From positions 43,977-107,976 of the forward strand of contig REER01000063.1 in assembly GCA_007694945.1 (NCBI GenBank): a DNA stretch of 64,000 nucleotides, given 5' to 3'. Positions 54,986 through 62,692 of the stretch are shown here, piece by piece (position 1 is the first letter of the stretch; each line of letters opens with the position of its first letter). A program made the position numbers and the translations under genes. Origin of the DNA: Paracoccaceae bacterium. Lineage in GTDB: Bacteria; Pseudomonadota; Alphaproteobacteria; Rhodobacterales; Rhodobacteraceae. Under the pieces are notes generated by a model. That model was not told the origin of the DNA. It worked only from the letters and a program-made list of their open reading frames with translations, and did not search any database.

Positions 54986-56196
54986 GCGTGTTGACGATCA
55001 CGCGGCTGGGCCATCACGGCGATGGCGTGGCCGAAGGGCCGGTCTTTGTGCCGCGCACGCTGCCGGGCGAGGTGGTGGAAGGTATGATCGAGGCGGGGCG
55101 CCTTGCGGCGCCCCGGATTGTCACCCCCTCGCCCGAGCGCATCCACCCGCCCTGCCCACATTACCGCGCCTGCGGGGGCTGCGCGCTTCAGCATGCGCGG
55201 GAGGATTTTGTGACTCGCTGGAAAGAGAGCGTGATCACGCAAGCCCTTGCTGCGCAAGGGCTGGAGGCGGCGTTTCTGGAGCCCCATATCTCGCCACTGG
55301 GGGCACGCAGGCGTGTGACTTTCGCCGGGCGCCGGTTGAAAGCTGGCGCCCTCGTAGGCTTTCACGGACGCGCCTCGGATGTGATCACACCTGTGCCTGA
55401 CTGCTTGGTCCTGCACCCGGACTTGACCGCAGCGCTGCCTCTACTGGAAGAGGTGACTGTCATGACCGCCAGCCGCAAAGGCGTGCTGGGCCTCGCGCTG
55501 ACGCGCTCAGAGGCGGGGCTCGATCTGGCGATTTCCGGCGGCAAGCCGCTCGATGGACCATTGCAGGCCGAATTGGGACGCTGGGCCGGGCAAGCGCAGG
55601 TCGCCCGGCTCTCCTATGACAGCGAGGTGATCGCGCTGGCTGCCCAGCCGTATCATCAATTCGGGCGCGCGCAAGTTACGCCGCCACCCGGAGCCTTTCT
55701 GCAAGCCACCCCTGAAGCCGAAGTCGCCATGCGGGACGCGACCCGCACCGCCGCAGGCGGCGCTGCCCGGATCGTCGATATTTTCGCAGGTTGCGGTACA
55801 TTCACGCTGCCACTGGCCGCAGCGGCCGAGGTCCACGCGGTCGAGGGCGATGCCGCGATGCTGGCTGCACTCGATGCGGGCTGGCGGCACGCCACGGGGC
55901 TCAAGCGCGTCACCCATGAGGCGCGCGACCTCTTCCGCCGCCCGCTATTGCCGGAAGAGCTGAACCGCTTCGACGCCGCTGTCATTGACCCACCCCGCGC
56001 CGGAGCCGAGTCGCAGGCCGAGGCGCTGGCGCAGAGCAGAGTCCCGCGCGTCGCGGCCCTGTCCTGCAACCCGGTCACTTTCGCGCGGGATGCAAAGCGC
56101 CTCACGCAGGGCGGCTATCGCCTCGAATGGGTGCAATTGATCGACCAATTCCGCTTCAGCCCGCATGTCGAGCTTGCAGCACTCTTCACGAGGTAG
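54982..56196 (+). CDS. class I SAM-dependent RNA m5U methyltransferase (RlmD/RumA type)
   Basis: 404-aa uridine-5 methyltransferase. It has an N-terminal TRAM-like domain (about residues 1-50), an Fe-S cluster motif CPHYRACGGC (Cys58, 64, 67) with a likely fourth Cys in PVPDCLVLHP, the SAM-binding IVDIFAGCGTFTLPLA, VIDPPRAGA, and the catalytic Cys in SCNPVTFARDAKRL. GTG start overlaps the VOC gene. Target is probably 23S rRNA, though tRNA-specific relatives look alike. Confidence 0.92.
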   Translation: MSVLTITRLGHHGDGVAEGPVFVPRTLPGEVVEGMIEAGRLAAPRIVTPSPERIHPPCPHYRACGGCALQHAREDFVTRWKESVITQALAAQGLEAAFLEPHISPLGARRRVTFAGRRLKAGALVGFHGRASDVITPVPDCLVLHPDLTAALPLLEEVTVMTASRKGVLGLALTRSEAGLDLAISGGKPLDGPLQAELGRWAGQAQVARLSYDSEVIALAAQPYHQFGRAQVTPPPGAFLQATPEAEVAMRDATRTAAGGAARIVDIFAGCGTFTLPLAAAAEVHAVEGDAAMLAALDAGWRHATGLKRVTHEARDLFRRPLLPEELNRFDAAVIDPPRAGAESQAEALAQSRVPRVAALSCNPVTFARDAKRLTQGGYRLEWVQLIDQFRFSPHVELAALFTR

Positions 56197-56235
56197 CATA
56201 TCCGCCCCCACAGATCGCAACATCTCGGAGGGACC

Positions 56236-57033
56236 ATGCTCAGCCGCGAACAGACCGCCGCCTTTCTGGACAAGGCATGGGTGCGCAACGGCATTATCGG
56301 GGTGATCCTGTTCAACGCCGTGCTGTTGGGAATGGAGACCTCGGGCACGATCATGGGCGTAGCCGGGCCGGTAATCATCGCGCTCGACACGCTCTGCCTC
56401 ACGATATTTGTGATTGAATTGTCACTGAAGTTTCACGCCCAGCGTGGTCAGTTCTGGCGGTCCGGCTGGAATATCTTCGATTTCCTAATCGTCGGCATCT
56501 CGCTGATGCCCGGCGCGCAAACCTTCAGCGTGCTGCGCGCGCTGCGCATCCTGCGACTGTTGCGCGTGGTCTCGGTCAGCCCAAATCTGCGCCGCGTGGT
56601 CGAAGGTTTCATCAAAGCCCTGCCGGGGATGGGGTCGGTCTTTCTGCTGATGGGGATGCTGTTTTATATCGGTGCGGTGATGGCGACCAAGCTCTTTTCA
56701 GAGAGCTTCCCCGACTGGTTCGGAGACCTTGGCAATTCGGCCTATTCGCTGTTCCAGATCATGACACTGGAATCATGGTCCATGGGCATCGTGCGCCCGG
56801 TGATGGAGGTCTATCCCTACGCGTGGGCCTTCTTCGTGCCCTTCATCATGGTCACGACCTTTGCCGTGGTGAACCTGCTGGTCGGTCTGATCGTGAACTC
56901 GATGCAGGATGCGCATGCCGAGGAAAGCAACCAGGCGACAAGCGATTATCGCGTCGAGGTGCTCAAGCGATTGGAAGCCATCGAAACGCGGCTGGCCGAG
57001 CGTGACAAGGACCGCACGCACCCTGCCGAATGA
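56236..57033 (+). CDS. voltage-gated sodium channel, NavAb/NaChBac type
   Basis: 265-aa ion channel subunit with six transmembrane segments, expected to form a homotetramer. S4 voltage sensor SVLRALRILRLLRVV has arginines at every third residue (101, 104, 107, 110). The pore has TLESWSM (177-183) as selectivity filter, the same heptapeptide as in NavAb, with Glu179 forming the high-field site. S6 is FIMVTTFAVVNLLVGLIVNSM. A C-terminal coiled coil (about 236-258) follows. Such channels support Na+-driven motility or pH responses in marine and alkaliphilic bacteria; that link is knowledge of the family, not shown here. Confidence 0.93.
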   Translation: MLSREQTAAFLDKAWVRNGIIGVILFNAVLLGMETSGTIMGVAGPVIIALDTLCLTIFVIELSLKFHAQRGQFWRSGWNIFDFLIVGISLMPGAQTFSVLRALRILRLLRVVSVSPNLRRVVEGFIKALPGMGSVFLLMGMLFYIGAVMATKLFSESFPDWFGDLGNSAYSLFQIMTLESWSMGIVRPVMEVYPYAWAFFVPFIMVTTFAVVNLLVGLIVNSMQDAHAEESNQATSDYRVEVLKRLEAIETRLAERDKDRTHPAE

Positions 57034-57129
57034 CGGTTTTGTGAGCAGGTAGATTGACCCGCCAATCTGCAAATACTTGGCAGAATCATGCAACTGCGGC
57101 ATGCTCTTACAAAAAATCGAGGCAGTAGC

Positions 57130-57633
57130 ATGAGTTTTCTTCGCGTCGTCGTTGCTTTTCTTCTGTTGGGCTTGCTCGCGTCATGTAGCAAGCCGCCAAG
57201 CAAATTCCGGACCTATAACGGCCCCGAAGTCACGCAGGTAGTCGTCCACAAGGCAGCCCGGCGGATGCATCTCTACCATCATAACCAGCGGCTGCGCAGT
57301 TTCCGCATCCAGCTTGGCGGCAATCCCAACGGCCACAAGCAACGCGAATGGGATCGGCGCACGCCCGAGGGCGATTACATCATCGACCGGCGCAACCCGA
57401 ACAGCGCATTCCATCTCTCACTCGGCATTGATTATCCGAATGAAGACGACATCGCCCGTGCCGAGACGAATGGCTGGAATCCAGGCGGGGATATCTTCAT
57501 CCACGGGCGCGGGCCGCGATTTCAGCGGGCGCGCGGTGACTGGACCGATGGCTGCATTGCCGTGAGCGACCGCGAGATGGAGGATATATATGCGATGGTT
57601 CGCGACGGCACGCCGATCCGCATCAATCCGTGA
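57130..57633 (+). CDS. L,D-transpeptidase family lipoprotein
   Basis: 167-aa YkuD-fold protein anchored as a lipoprotein: the N-terminus FLRVVVAFLLLGLLASC carries a lipobox with Cys19. Catalytic elements are IFIHG (His125) and WTDGCIAVSDREM, with Cys142 as nucleophile. Family members form 3-3 peptidoglycan crosslinks or attach lipoproteins to the wall. The HG and DGC spacing and RTPEGDYIID suggest the ErfK/YafK side of the family. GAGG lies nine bases before the ATG at 57130. Confidence 0.9.
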   Translation: MSFLRVVVAFLLLGLLASCSKPPSKFRTYNGPEVTQVVVHKAARRMHLYHHNQRLRSFRIQLGGNPNGHKQREWDRRTPEGDYIIDRRNPNSAFHLSLGIDYPNEDDIARAETNGWNPGGDIFIHGRGPRFQRARGDWTDGCIAVSDREMEDIYAMVRDGTPIRINP

Positions 57634-57675
57634 TCTGTGACGCAGTGACAACCTGCGCAGTGGGGCTACTTCATC

Positions 57676-57711
57676 AATGGCCCGCTCGCCGATAGCGGGC
57701 CATTAGTTTTT
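57676..57711 (+). terminator. strong intrinsic terminator
   Basis: Eleven-bp perfect stem (AATGGCCCGCT / AGCGGGCCATT) with a 7-nt loop, then AGTTTTT. It ends the transcript of the L,D-transpeptidase gene, 45 bases after its stop, and marks the boundary to the glycan/NRPS block. Confidence 0.9.
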
Positions 57712-57803
57712 CCAGCTTGGCTCACAGATCGGTCGTCAAGTTCCATGAAATAGCCATGATCTTGTCGCGAAATTGCGGCAGAACCTCTTGCAATCGGCTG
57801 GCT

Positions 57804-57852
57804 TGCCATGTTCGCTTCATGGCACAGATTGCACCAAGCTCTGTGGTGCAAT
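57804..57852. promoter_or_regulatory. two consecutive inverted repeats in flippase leader
   Basis: TGCCATG-N7-CATGGCA (57804-57824) and ATTGCACCA-N7-TGGTGCAAT (57828-57852), both perfect and both with 7-base spacers, lie 28 to 76 bases before the first start codon of the flippase gene. They may be operators for a dimeric factor or successive leader hairpins. The remaining 57712-57803 contains no gene that I can support. Confidence 0.5.
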
Positions 57853-57879
57853 GAACTTGCATCGCCAGTCACTTAGGAG

Positions 57880-59418
57880 ATGAGTGGCCTCTGGCCGAGG
57901 ATCTCTGTCCGGTCCGAGATATTGGAGTTTTTCTTGGTAGCCAACACTCCCGAAAGACAGGACCGGGCGAGCGGAACTCGCAAACACGAAGGTGCGGCAC
58001 TCGCTGGCGGGGCTGCACTGACAGCGCTTTCGCGCGCCTTTGCGCAGTTTTGCCAGATCGTGATCTTCATCTACGCCGCGCGCATCCTGGGGCCGGAGGA
58101 TTTCGGCCTGTTCGCGCTGATTTCGGCTATTGCCATCGTCGCGCTCAAGGTCGCCGAGGCAGGCTGGAGCGAATACATCATGGCGTGGAGCAGCGGGCCA
58201 GATGAATCACAAAAAGTCTTGGGGATCGCTTGTCTTTGCGGTGTCGCGATGGCTTTGGTCGGCATTGCCGCCGCAGCTATCGGCCTGCCATTCTTCAATC
58301 ATGGCGATATTCCCCTCCTGATCGCCGGATTCGCGATCTGGATATTGCTGGCAACACCTTCGGCAGCCTGGAACGGGATCATGATCTGGCAAGGCCGGAT
58401 CATGGCCTTTGGCTTGACCGGGATGGCCGGCGAAGCGGTTGGGCTGGTCGTGACACTCGTGATGCTCTCGTCCGGATATGGCTTCCTATCGCTGGTTGGG
58501 GGCAGACTGGCACAGCAGACAGTTTTTGTAATTCTTGTGATTTTCGTGACCCATCTTCTGCCACGGTTCGGCGGGCTGCGCCAAGGGCTGCCGGGTTTGT
58601 TGTCATTCTCGAAGAACATTCTCGCCTCCCGGATCATCCTCGTGATCAGCAATTATGCCTCAGTCTTCATTGTCGGGTTTTTCCTCGGTCCTGCATCGGT
58701 CGGGATTTTTCGTGCTGCGGAACGTGTGGTCGGTGCTTCCGTGGAGCTGATTGGCGAGCCTGTAAAGATACTGGCGTGGAAAACCTTTCGCAGCGTGCGC
58801 GATGTCGGAACCGAAGAAGCGTATCAGAATTTCGCCAATGTATTCTTCCCGCTGGCCTGGGTGATAGCGCTTCCGGTGTTCTTCTGGATCAGCCTTTTCT
58901 CCGAAGCAATCATGCTCGGGCTTCTTGGTCCGGAATGGCAGAGCGCAGCGCCAGTTATTTCCATCATATCGATGGCTGCTTTCCTCTGGATCGTGGGCTA
59001 TGCGACCGAGCCGCTGCTCTCCTTGACCGGGCATGCGTCATTCTTGCCGCGTCTCTTCCTGTTCTTTGCAGTTGTCGGCATCGCGCTGGTCTTGGCAGCG
59101 GGCCCATTCGGGGTCATCGCCGTCGCGGTGGCAAAGGTTGTAGCAGCGCTGGTGTATTTCTTCGTCAATCTCGAAGTCTATCGCAGGAAGCTTGGATTCA
59201 AGTGGTGGCCGGTGTTCCGCAATATGCTGCCCGCGCTCATCCCGCTTGCGGTTGTCTTCGGATTGCTAGGCTACGTTGACCAGACCAATATTCTGACCGA
59301 ACTGAATGTACTGGTTCGCGCGCTGATCATCTCGTTGCCGGCAGTCGCCTTGTATCTGCTCCTGCTGGCGGCTTTTTACCGTCGCACCCTGATCGCCTTC
59401 TGGCGCATGATGCGCTGA
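57880..59418 (+). CDS. Wzx-type polysaccharide flippase (oligosaccharide translocase)
   Basis: 512-aa membrane protein with about 12-14 hydrophobic segments, of the MOP superfamily PST branch. The first module TALSRAFAQFCQIVIFIYAARILGPEDFGLFALISAI is typical of O-antigen/exopolysaccharide flippases, as is GVFRAAERV-like IFRAAERVVG in the middle. The start is uncertain: ATG 57880 has AGGAG directly adjacent with no spacing, whereas a TTG at 57934 has GGAG six bases ahead. It ends two bases from the convergent glycosidase gene. It would move a lipid-linked glycan across the inner membrane. Confidence 0.87.
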   Translation: MSGLWPRISVRSEILEFFLVANTPERQDRASGTRKHEGAALAGGAALTALSRAFAQFCQIVIFIYAARILGPEDFGLFALISAIAIVALKVAEAGWSEYIMAWSSGPDESQKVLGIACLCGVAMALVGIAAAAIGLPFFNHGDIPLLIAGFAIWILLATPSAAWNGIMIWQGRIMAFGLTGMAGEAVGLVVTLVMLSSGYGFLSLVGGRLAQQTVFVILVIFVTHLLPRFGGLRQGLPGLLSFSKNILASRIILVISNYASVFIVGFFLGPASVGIFRAAERVVGASVELIGEPVKILAWKTFRSVRDVGTEEAYQNFANVFFPLAWVIALPVFFWISLFSEAIMLGLLGPEWQSAAPVISIISMAAFLWIVGYATEPLLSLTGHASFLPRLFLFFAVVGIALVLAAGPFGVIAVAVAKVVAALVYFFVNLEVYRRKLGFKWWPVFRNMLPALIPLAVVFGLLGYVDQTNILTELNVLVRALIISLPAVALYLLLLAAFYRRTLIAFWRMMR

Positions 59419-59420
59419 AG

Positions 59421-61130
59421 TCAGTCAGACCCTGGCGCGCGGATCGTGATCTCGCGGCGCACGGCGTGATCGCCGTCCCCCTGCCCCGGTGCGACTGCGA
59501 AATCGAGTTGGTCACCCGGCGCGAGATGCAGTGTCATCGGGCCGAAAGCGAAATGGTCAGACCCGACAGTCCCGCGCAGAATCTCTGCGCCATTGTGCAG
59601 GATGCTGATGACGGCCCCTGCCGACACGGCGTCCTCAGGCAGGAACCACTGCGCATAGATATCATGCACGCCAGCCTCGGTCGCGGTGAAGCGCTCGACC
59701 GCTTTATACGTGCCCGTGTCAAACCGTGCACCCGAAATCCAGTCCTGACTGACAAGCAACGGGCGCAGCCATGGATCGCCCAGAAACGAGGCCCACTCCC
59801 AGTCGATATGCTGCAAGTCGCTTTCGCGCCCATCGGGGCGGATGACGTGATAGCTCCATGGCGCGAGGCCGTAGCCATAGCGCGTGTCGACAACCCTGTG
59901 GTCGCGCGTGACACTGACGCTGAGATCATCACCCAGAATGACAACGGCCGCGTGGTCCAGTTCCGAGACCGGCGCGATGGCCACTCCGCGCGCATCTAGG
60001 AATCGCTCCGCTCCCTCGACGGTCAGTTGCGCCGGTGCGCCCCAGGCGATCACAGCGCGGACTGGCTCGCCAAAGGCATAGATCTGATCGGCGCCACTGG
60101 CGCCGATATGCCTGGGACGGCCATACGGCAAGAGCTTGTCCTGCAACAGCCGAAAGCTCGCGGCGGCGGGCATCGGCTCTGTCGGGTCAGCCCGGTAGAG
60201 CCCCATATTTGGCCACCAGGGCTGATCGAGCAGCGCATACCACCATGCGCCCGAAATCCCGGCCTCGCCCATCTGTGCCACTGTCTTGAGCATGAAATCG
60301 GGCGCGTCTTCGGGGTCATCGAACCACTGGCCGAACTCGGTGACGTAGATCGGCAGCAGCCCGCCGAATTCCTCCATCAGCGCCCGCAGACGGTCGATTT
60401 CAGGACCCAGCCCCTCGGGCTGGTCGCGATAGAGATGCAGCGAGATGGCGTCGCAAGACGCCAAAACCCCATGCTCGAATAACTCGCGAAAGAAACCAAT
60501 GGCGATGGAATGCGTGCCGGTGCAGAGGATTTCCGTCTCGGGGTGCTCTGCCTTGACCGTGTCATGCACCACCCGCAGCATCTCGGCAAAATGGCGCGCC
60601 CGGTCCTGCATGAAGGGGCCACTGACGAAGTCATCCGAGTTGAACTCATTCCCGATCTCGATACGGCGCAGGCCGGGAGCATAGGCGTCGAGAACCGCCG
60701 AGATATAGCGCGCCAGTGCTGCCTGTGCCTCGGGCGTATAGGGCGTATCGCCACCGTCATAACGGGGGTTCGTGTCGGTGAAGAGCAGCAGCGGGTCTAG
60801 CCCCCGCTCGATGGCCTTCTCCAGATAGCGGGCGCGATCATGGCTCAAATCATATTGCGCGCGCGCGCGCTCGACACGTGGCCATGACAACTCGTCGCGC
60901 AGCGATGGGGCGCCAAGCTGGGTCAGCAAATCGAGGAACTCCAGCCGCCAGCCCTGCGCGAAATGGGTCTGCACGCCGAGGAAGAAATCATCCTCTTCCG
61001 CCTGTTCCGCAGCGACAGGCGCTGTGGTAGAAATCCCCATTCCCACGGAAATGCAGAACGATGCCGAAAGCAGCCAACGACGAAAGGCGGGCGTTGTATT
61101 CGGAGGGTTATTGGCTCGCTGATCGGTCAT
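59421..61130 (-). CDS. exported clan-A glycoside hydrolase-like protein
   Basis: 569-aa secreted protein with a signal sequence (RRWLLSASFCISVGMGISTTAPVAA). The TIM-barrel domain (about residues 48-350) has IEIGNEFNSDD, giving the Asn161-Glu162 acid/base pair of clan GH-A, and IYVTEFGQW with Glu265 as likely nucleophile; GH39/GH5-related. The C-terminal part (about 360-569) is beta-rich and may be a carbohydrate-binding or accessory domain. Exact family and substrate unknown. Its start overlaps the stop of the propeller protein (ATGA), and lying in a glycan block it may trim or release the polymer in the periplasm. Confidence 0.8.
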   Translation of the reverse strand: MTDQRANNPPNTTPAFRRWLLSASFCISVGMGISTTAPVAAEQAEEDDFFLGVQTHFAQGWRLEFLDLLTQLGAPSLRDELSWPRVERARAQYDLSHDRARYLEKAIERGLDPLLLFTDTNPRYDGGDTPYTPEAQAALARYISAVLDAYAPGLRRIEIGNEFNSDDFVSGPFMQDRARHFAEMLRVVHDTVKAEHPETEILCTGTHSIAIGFFRELFEHGVLASCDAISLHLYRDQPEGLGPEIDRLRALMEEFGGLLPIYVTEFGQWFDDPEDAPDFMLKTVAQMGEAGISGAWWYALLDQPWWPNMGLYRADPTEPMPAAASFRLLQDKLLPYGRPRHIGASGADQIYAFGEPVRAVIAWGAPAQLTVEGAERFLDARGVAIAPVSELDHAAVVILGDDLSVSVTRDHRVVDTRYGYGLAPWSYHVIRPDGRESDLQHIDWEWASFLGDPWLRPLLVSQDWISGARFDTGTYKAVERFTATEAGVHDIYAQWFLPEDAVSAGAVISILHNGAEILRGTVGSDHFAFGPMTLHLAPGDQLDFAVAPGQGDGDHAVRREITIRAPGSD

Positions 61131-62692
61131 TCGGAATACGCGTCAATGACGATCTTGCCGGTCGCCCAGGATATGTGATGCACCCCAGTTGCACCCGGCA
61201 AGTCCGTTGGCGTGATCTGCTTCACAAGCGTCTCGTGATACGTCTCGCCGTCCAGTTGGTCGATGCGCATCAGGTTCAGCCCGTATCCATAGACGCCTCT
61301 GGCGTTGAGTTGCGAGGGGCGATAGAGCACACCGCGCCATGACAGGATGCACCCGGCGTTTCGTGCGACGTCACTACCGATGACCACCGGGTTCAGCCTG
61401 TGAGGTTTCACTTCGTTCAGATCGGGGCCATCCACCTTGAAAAGGTATAACGCGCTCATATGGTCGGGCAATCGTTTGACCTTTGACAGATTGGTGAAGA
61501 GCCACCAGGTCTTGTCCTGCCGAAACAGGAAGCTGTCTGCAGGGGACTGTCCCTCCAGTGCGGTGGCATGAAGTTCCCATTCATGGGGAAAGCGCGTCGC
61601 CCGCCAGACCTCGAGCCGGTCAGTCGCATGGGTTTCGGGGATCATGTAGACCTCTCCATTGTCGGAAAAGACAAACGGAAAGGACAGGTGGTAGTCGCAG
61701 CGTAATGCCTCGCCCAAAGGCGTAAAGCTGTCGCCATCCAGCCTGCCGACCTCGATCCATGCCGGTTGGTCGCGCCGCTCCAGCGCCTCATAGAACACAT
61801 AGAGCGCGCCTTCATGTTCGAGAAAGAAAGGATCAGCCATGATAGTAGAAGCCGACGGCACAGACATGAGTTGCGCCGGGTCGAAATCGAAACCGGAGCC
61901 ATCACCGTGATGCAACCGCCACCCGTCACGAGCAAGGTTCATCTTTTCTGTTGCCTTCTCGATGATCCGGCCTGTCAAAGCCCGCGCCATATGACCTGCA
62001 TACGTCCGGCGCGCGCGTGCGGGCACCGCATCAGGGCAAAGCGGTGCCGTCGCGCCGGTGTTGACCGGCCGGTCTTGACGATGGCAGGTGAGTGACCGTT
62101 GCAGGAAGATCAGTGTCTGATCCTCGAGCGCCTCCGCCGTCAGAACCGCGCTCGGCTTGATATTGTATTGCGCAGTGAATACAGGTCGCGCCACTGTATC
62201 ACCCGGACCCCGCGCCAGAAGCGTCATCGGAACCGTCGGCTGACCCGATGTGATGGCCTGCATGATCGACACATCGGCAGAATGAGAGGGCGCGCCGCCA
62301 AGCGCGACAGACCATTCCTCGCGGACCAGCGCGTCGCGCACCGGGTCGGGAAGCACGCAGGCACCTAGTGCAATGGCAATATCTGCGAAACAGGTGTTGC
62401 CCTGCCGCGCCTGATCTCCAAGCTCGGGAAGTACCGTGAGTGCAGCACTCAAGCTATCATCGAACAGATGCGGCCTGAGCAATTGCAACGCCCGCCGCTC
62501 TGCGGCAAGCAGAAAGGGGCGCTTTACCTGAGGAAGCGGCTCGCCCGGAAGCTTTCCGACAAGCTCAAAGCCGGGGTCTTCCTGCAACCACTTGATCAAG
62601 CCTGGAACCCAAGCCGGAACCTTGCTGCCGGTTGCGTGGACGAAGGCAACGCGTATGGGCGCTGCCGTATCATCCGCCATGTCGGCTCGCAT
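61127..62692 (-). CDS. GINT1-like beta-propeller protein with formyltransferase-like N-terminal region
   Basis: 521 aa. The C-terminal half (about 255-521) shows repeated blades such as ADPFFLEHEGALYVFYEAL, HLSFPFVFSDNGEVYMIPET, ADSFLFRQDKTWWLFTNL and NAGCILSWRGVLYRPSQ, the pattern of the propeller domain found at the N-terminus of plant glucosamine inositolphosphorylceramide transferase (GINT1) and in many bacterial glycan clusters. The N-terminal half (PIRVAFVHATGSKVPAWVPGL) resembles the Rossmann part of formyltransferase-like proteins found fused to this domain, weakly. Start ATG 62692, or 62680, both overlapping the NRPS gene end. Function unproven; sugar modification or transfer is a reasonable guess. 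Confidence 0.72.
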   Translation of the reverse strand: MRADMADDTAAPIRVAFVHATGSKVPAWVPGLIKWLQEDPGFELVGKLPGEPLPQVKRPFLLAAERRALQLLRPHLFDDSLSAALTVLPELGDQARQGNTCFADIAIALGACVLPDPVRDALVREEWSVALGGAPSHSADVSIMQAITSGQPTVPMTLLARGPGDTVARPVFTAQYNIKPSAVLTAEALEDQTLIFLQRSLTCHRQDRPVNTGATAPLCPDAVPARARRTYAGHMARALTGRIIEKATEKMNLARDGWRLHHGDGSGFDFDPAQLMSVPSASTIMADPFFLEHEGALYVFYEALERRDQPAWIEVGRLDGDSFTPLGEALRCDYHLSFPFVFSDNGEVYMIPETHATDRLEVWRATRFPHEWELHATALEGQSPADSFLFRQDKTWWLFTNLSKVKRLPDHMSALYLFKVDGPDLNEVKPHRLNPVVIGSDVARNAGCILSWRGVLYRPSQLNARGVYGYGLNLMRIDQLDGETYHETLVKQITPTDLPGATGVHHISWATGKIVIDAYSE

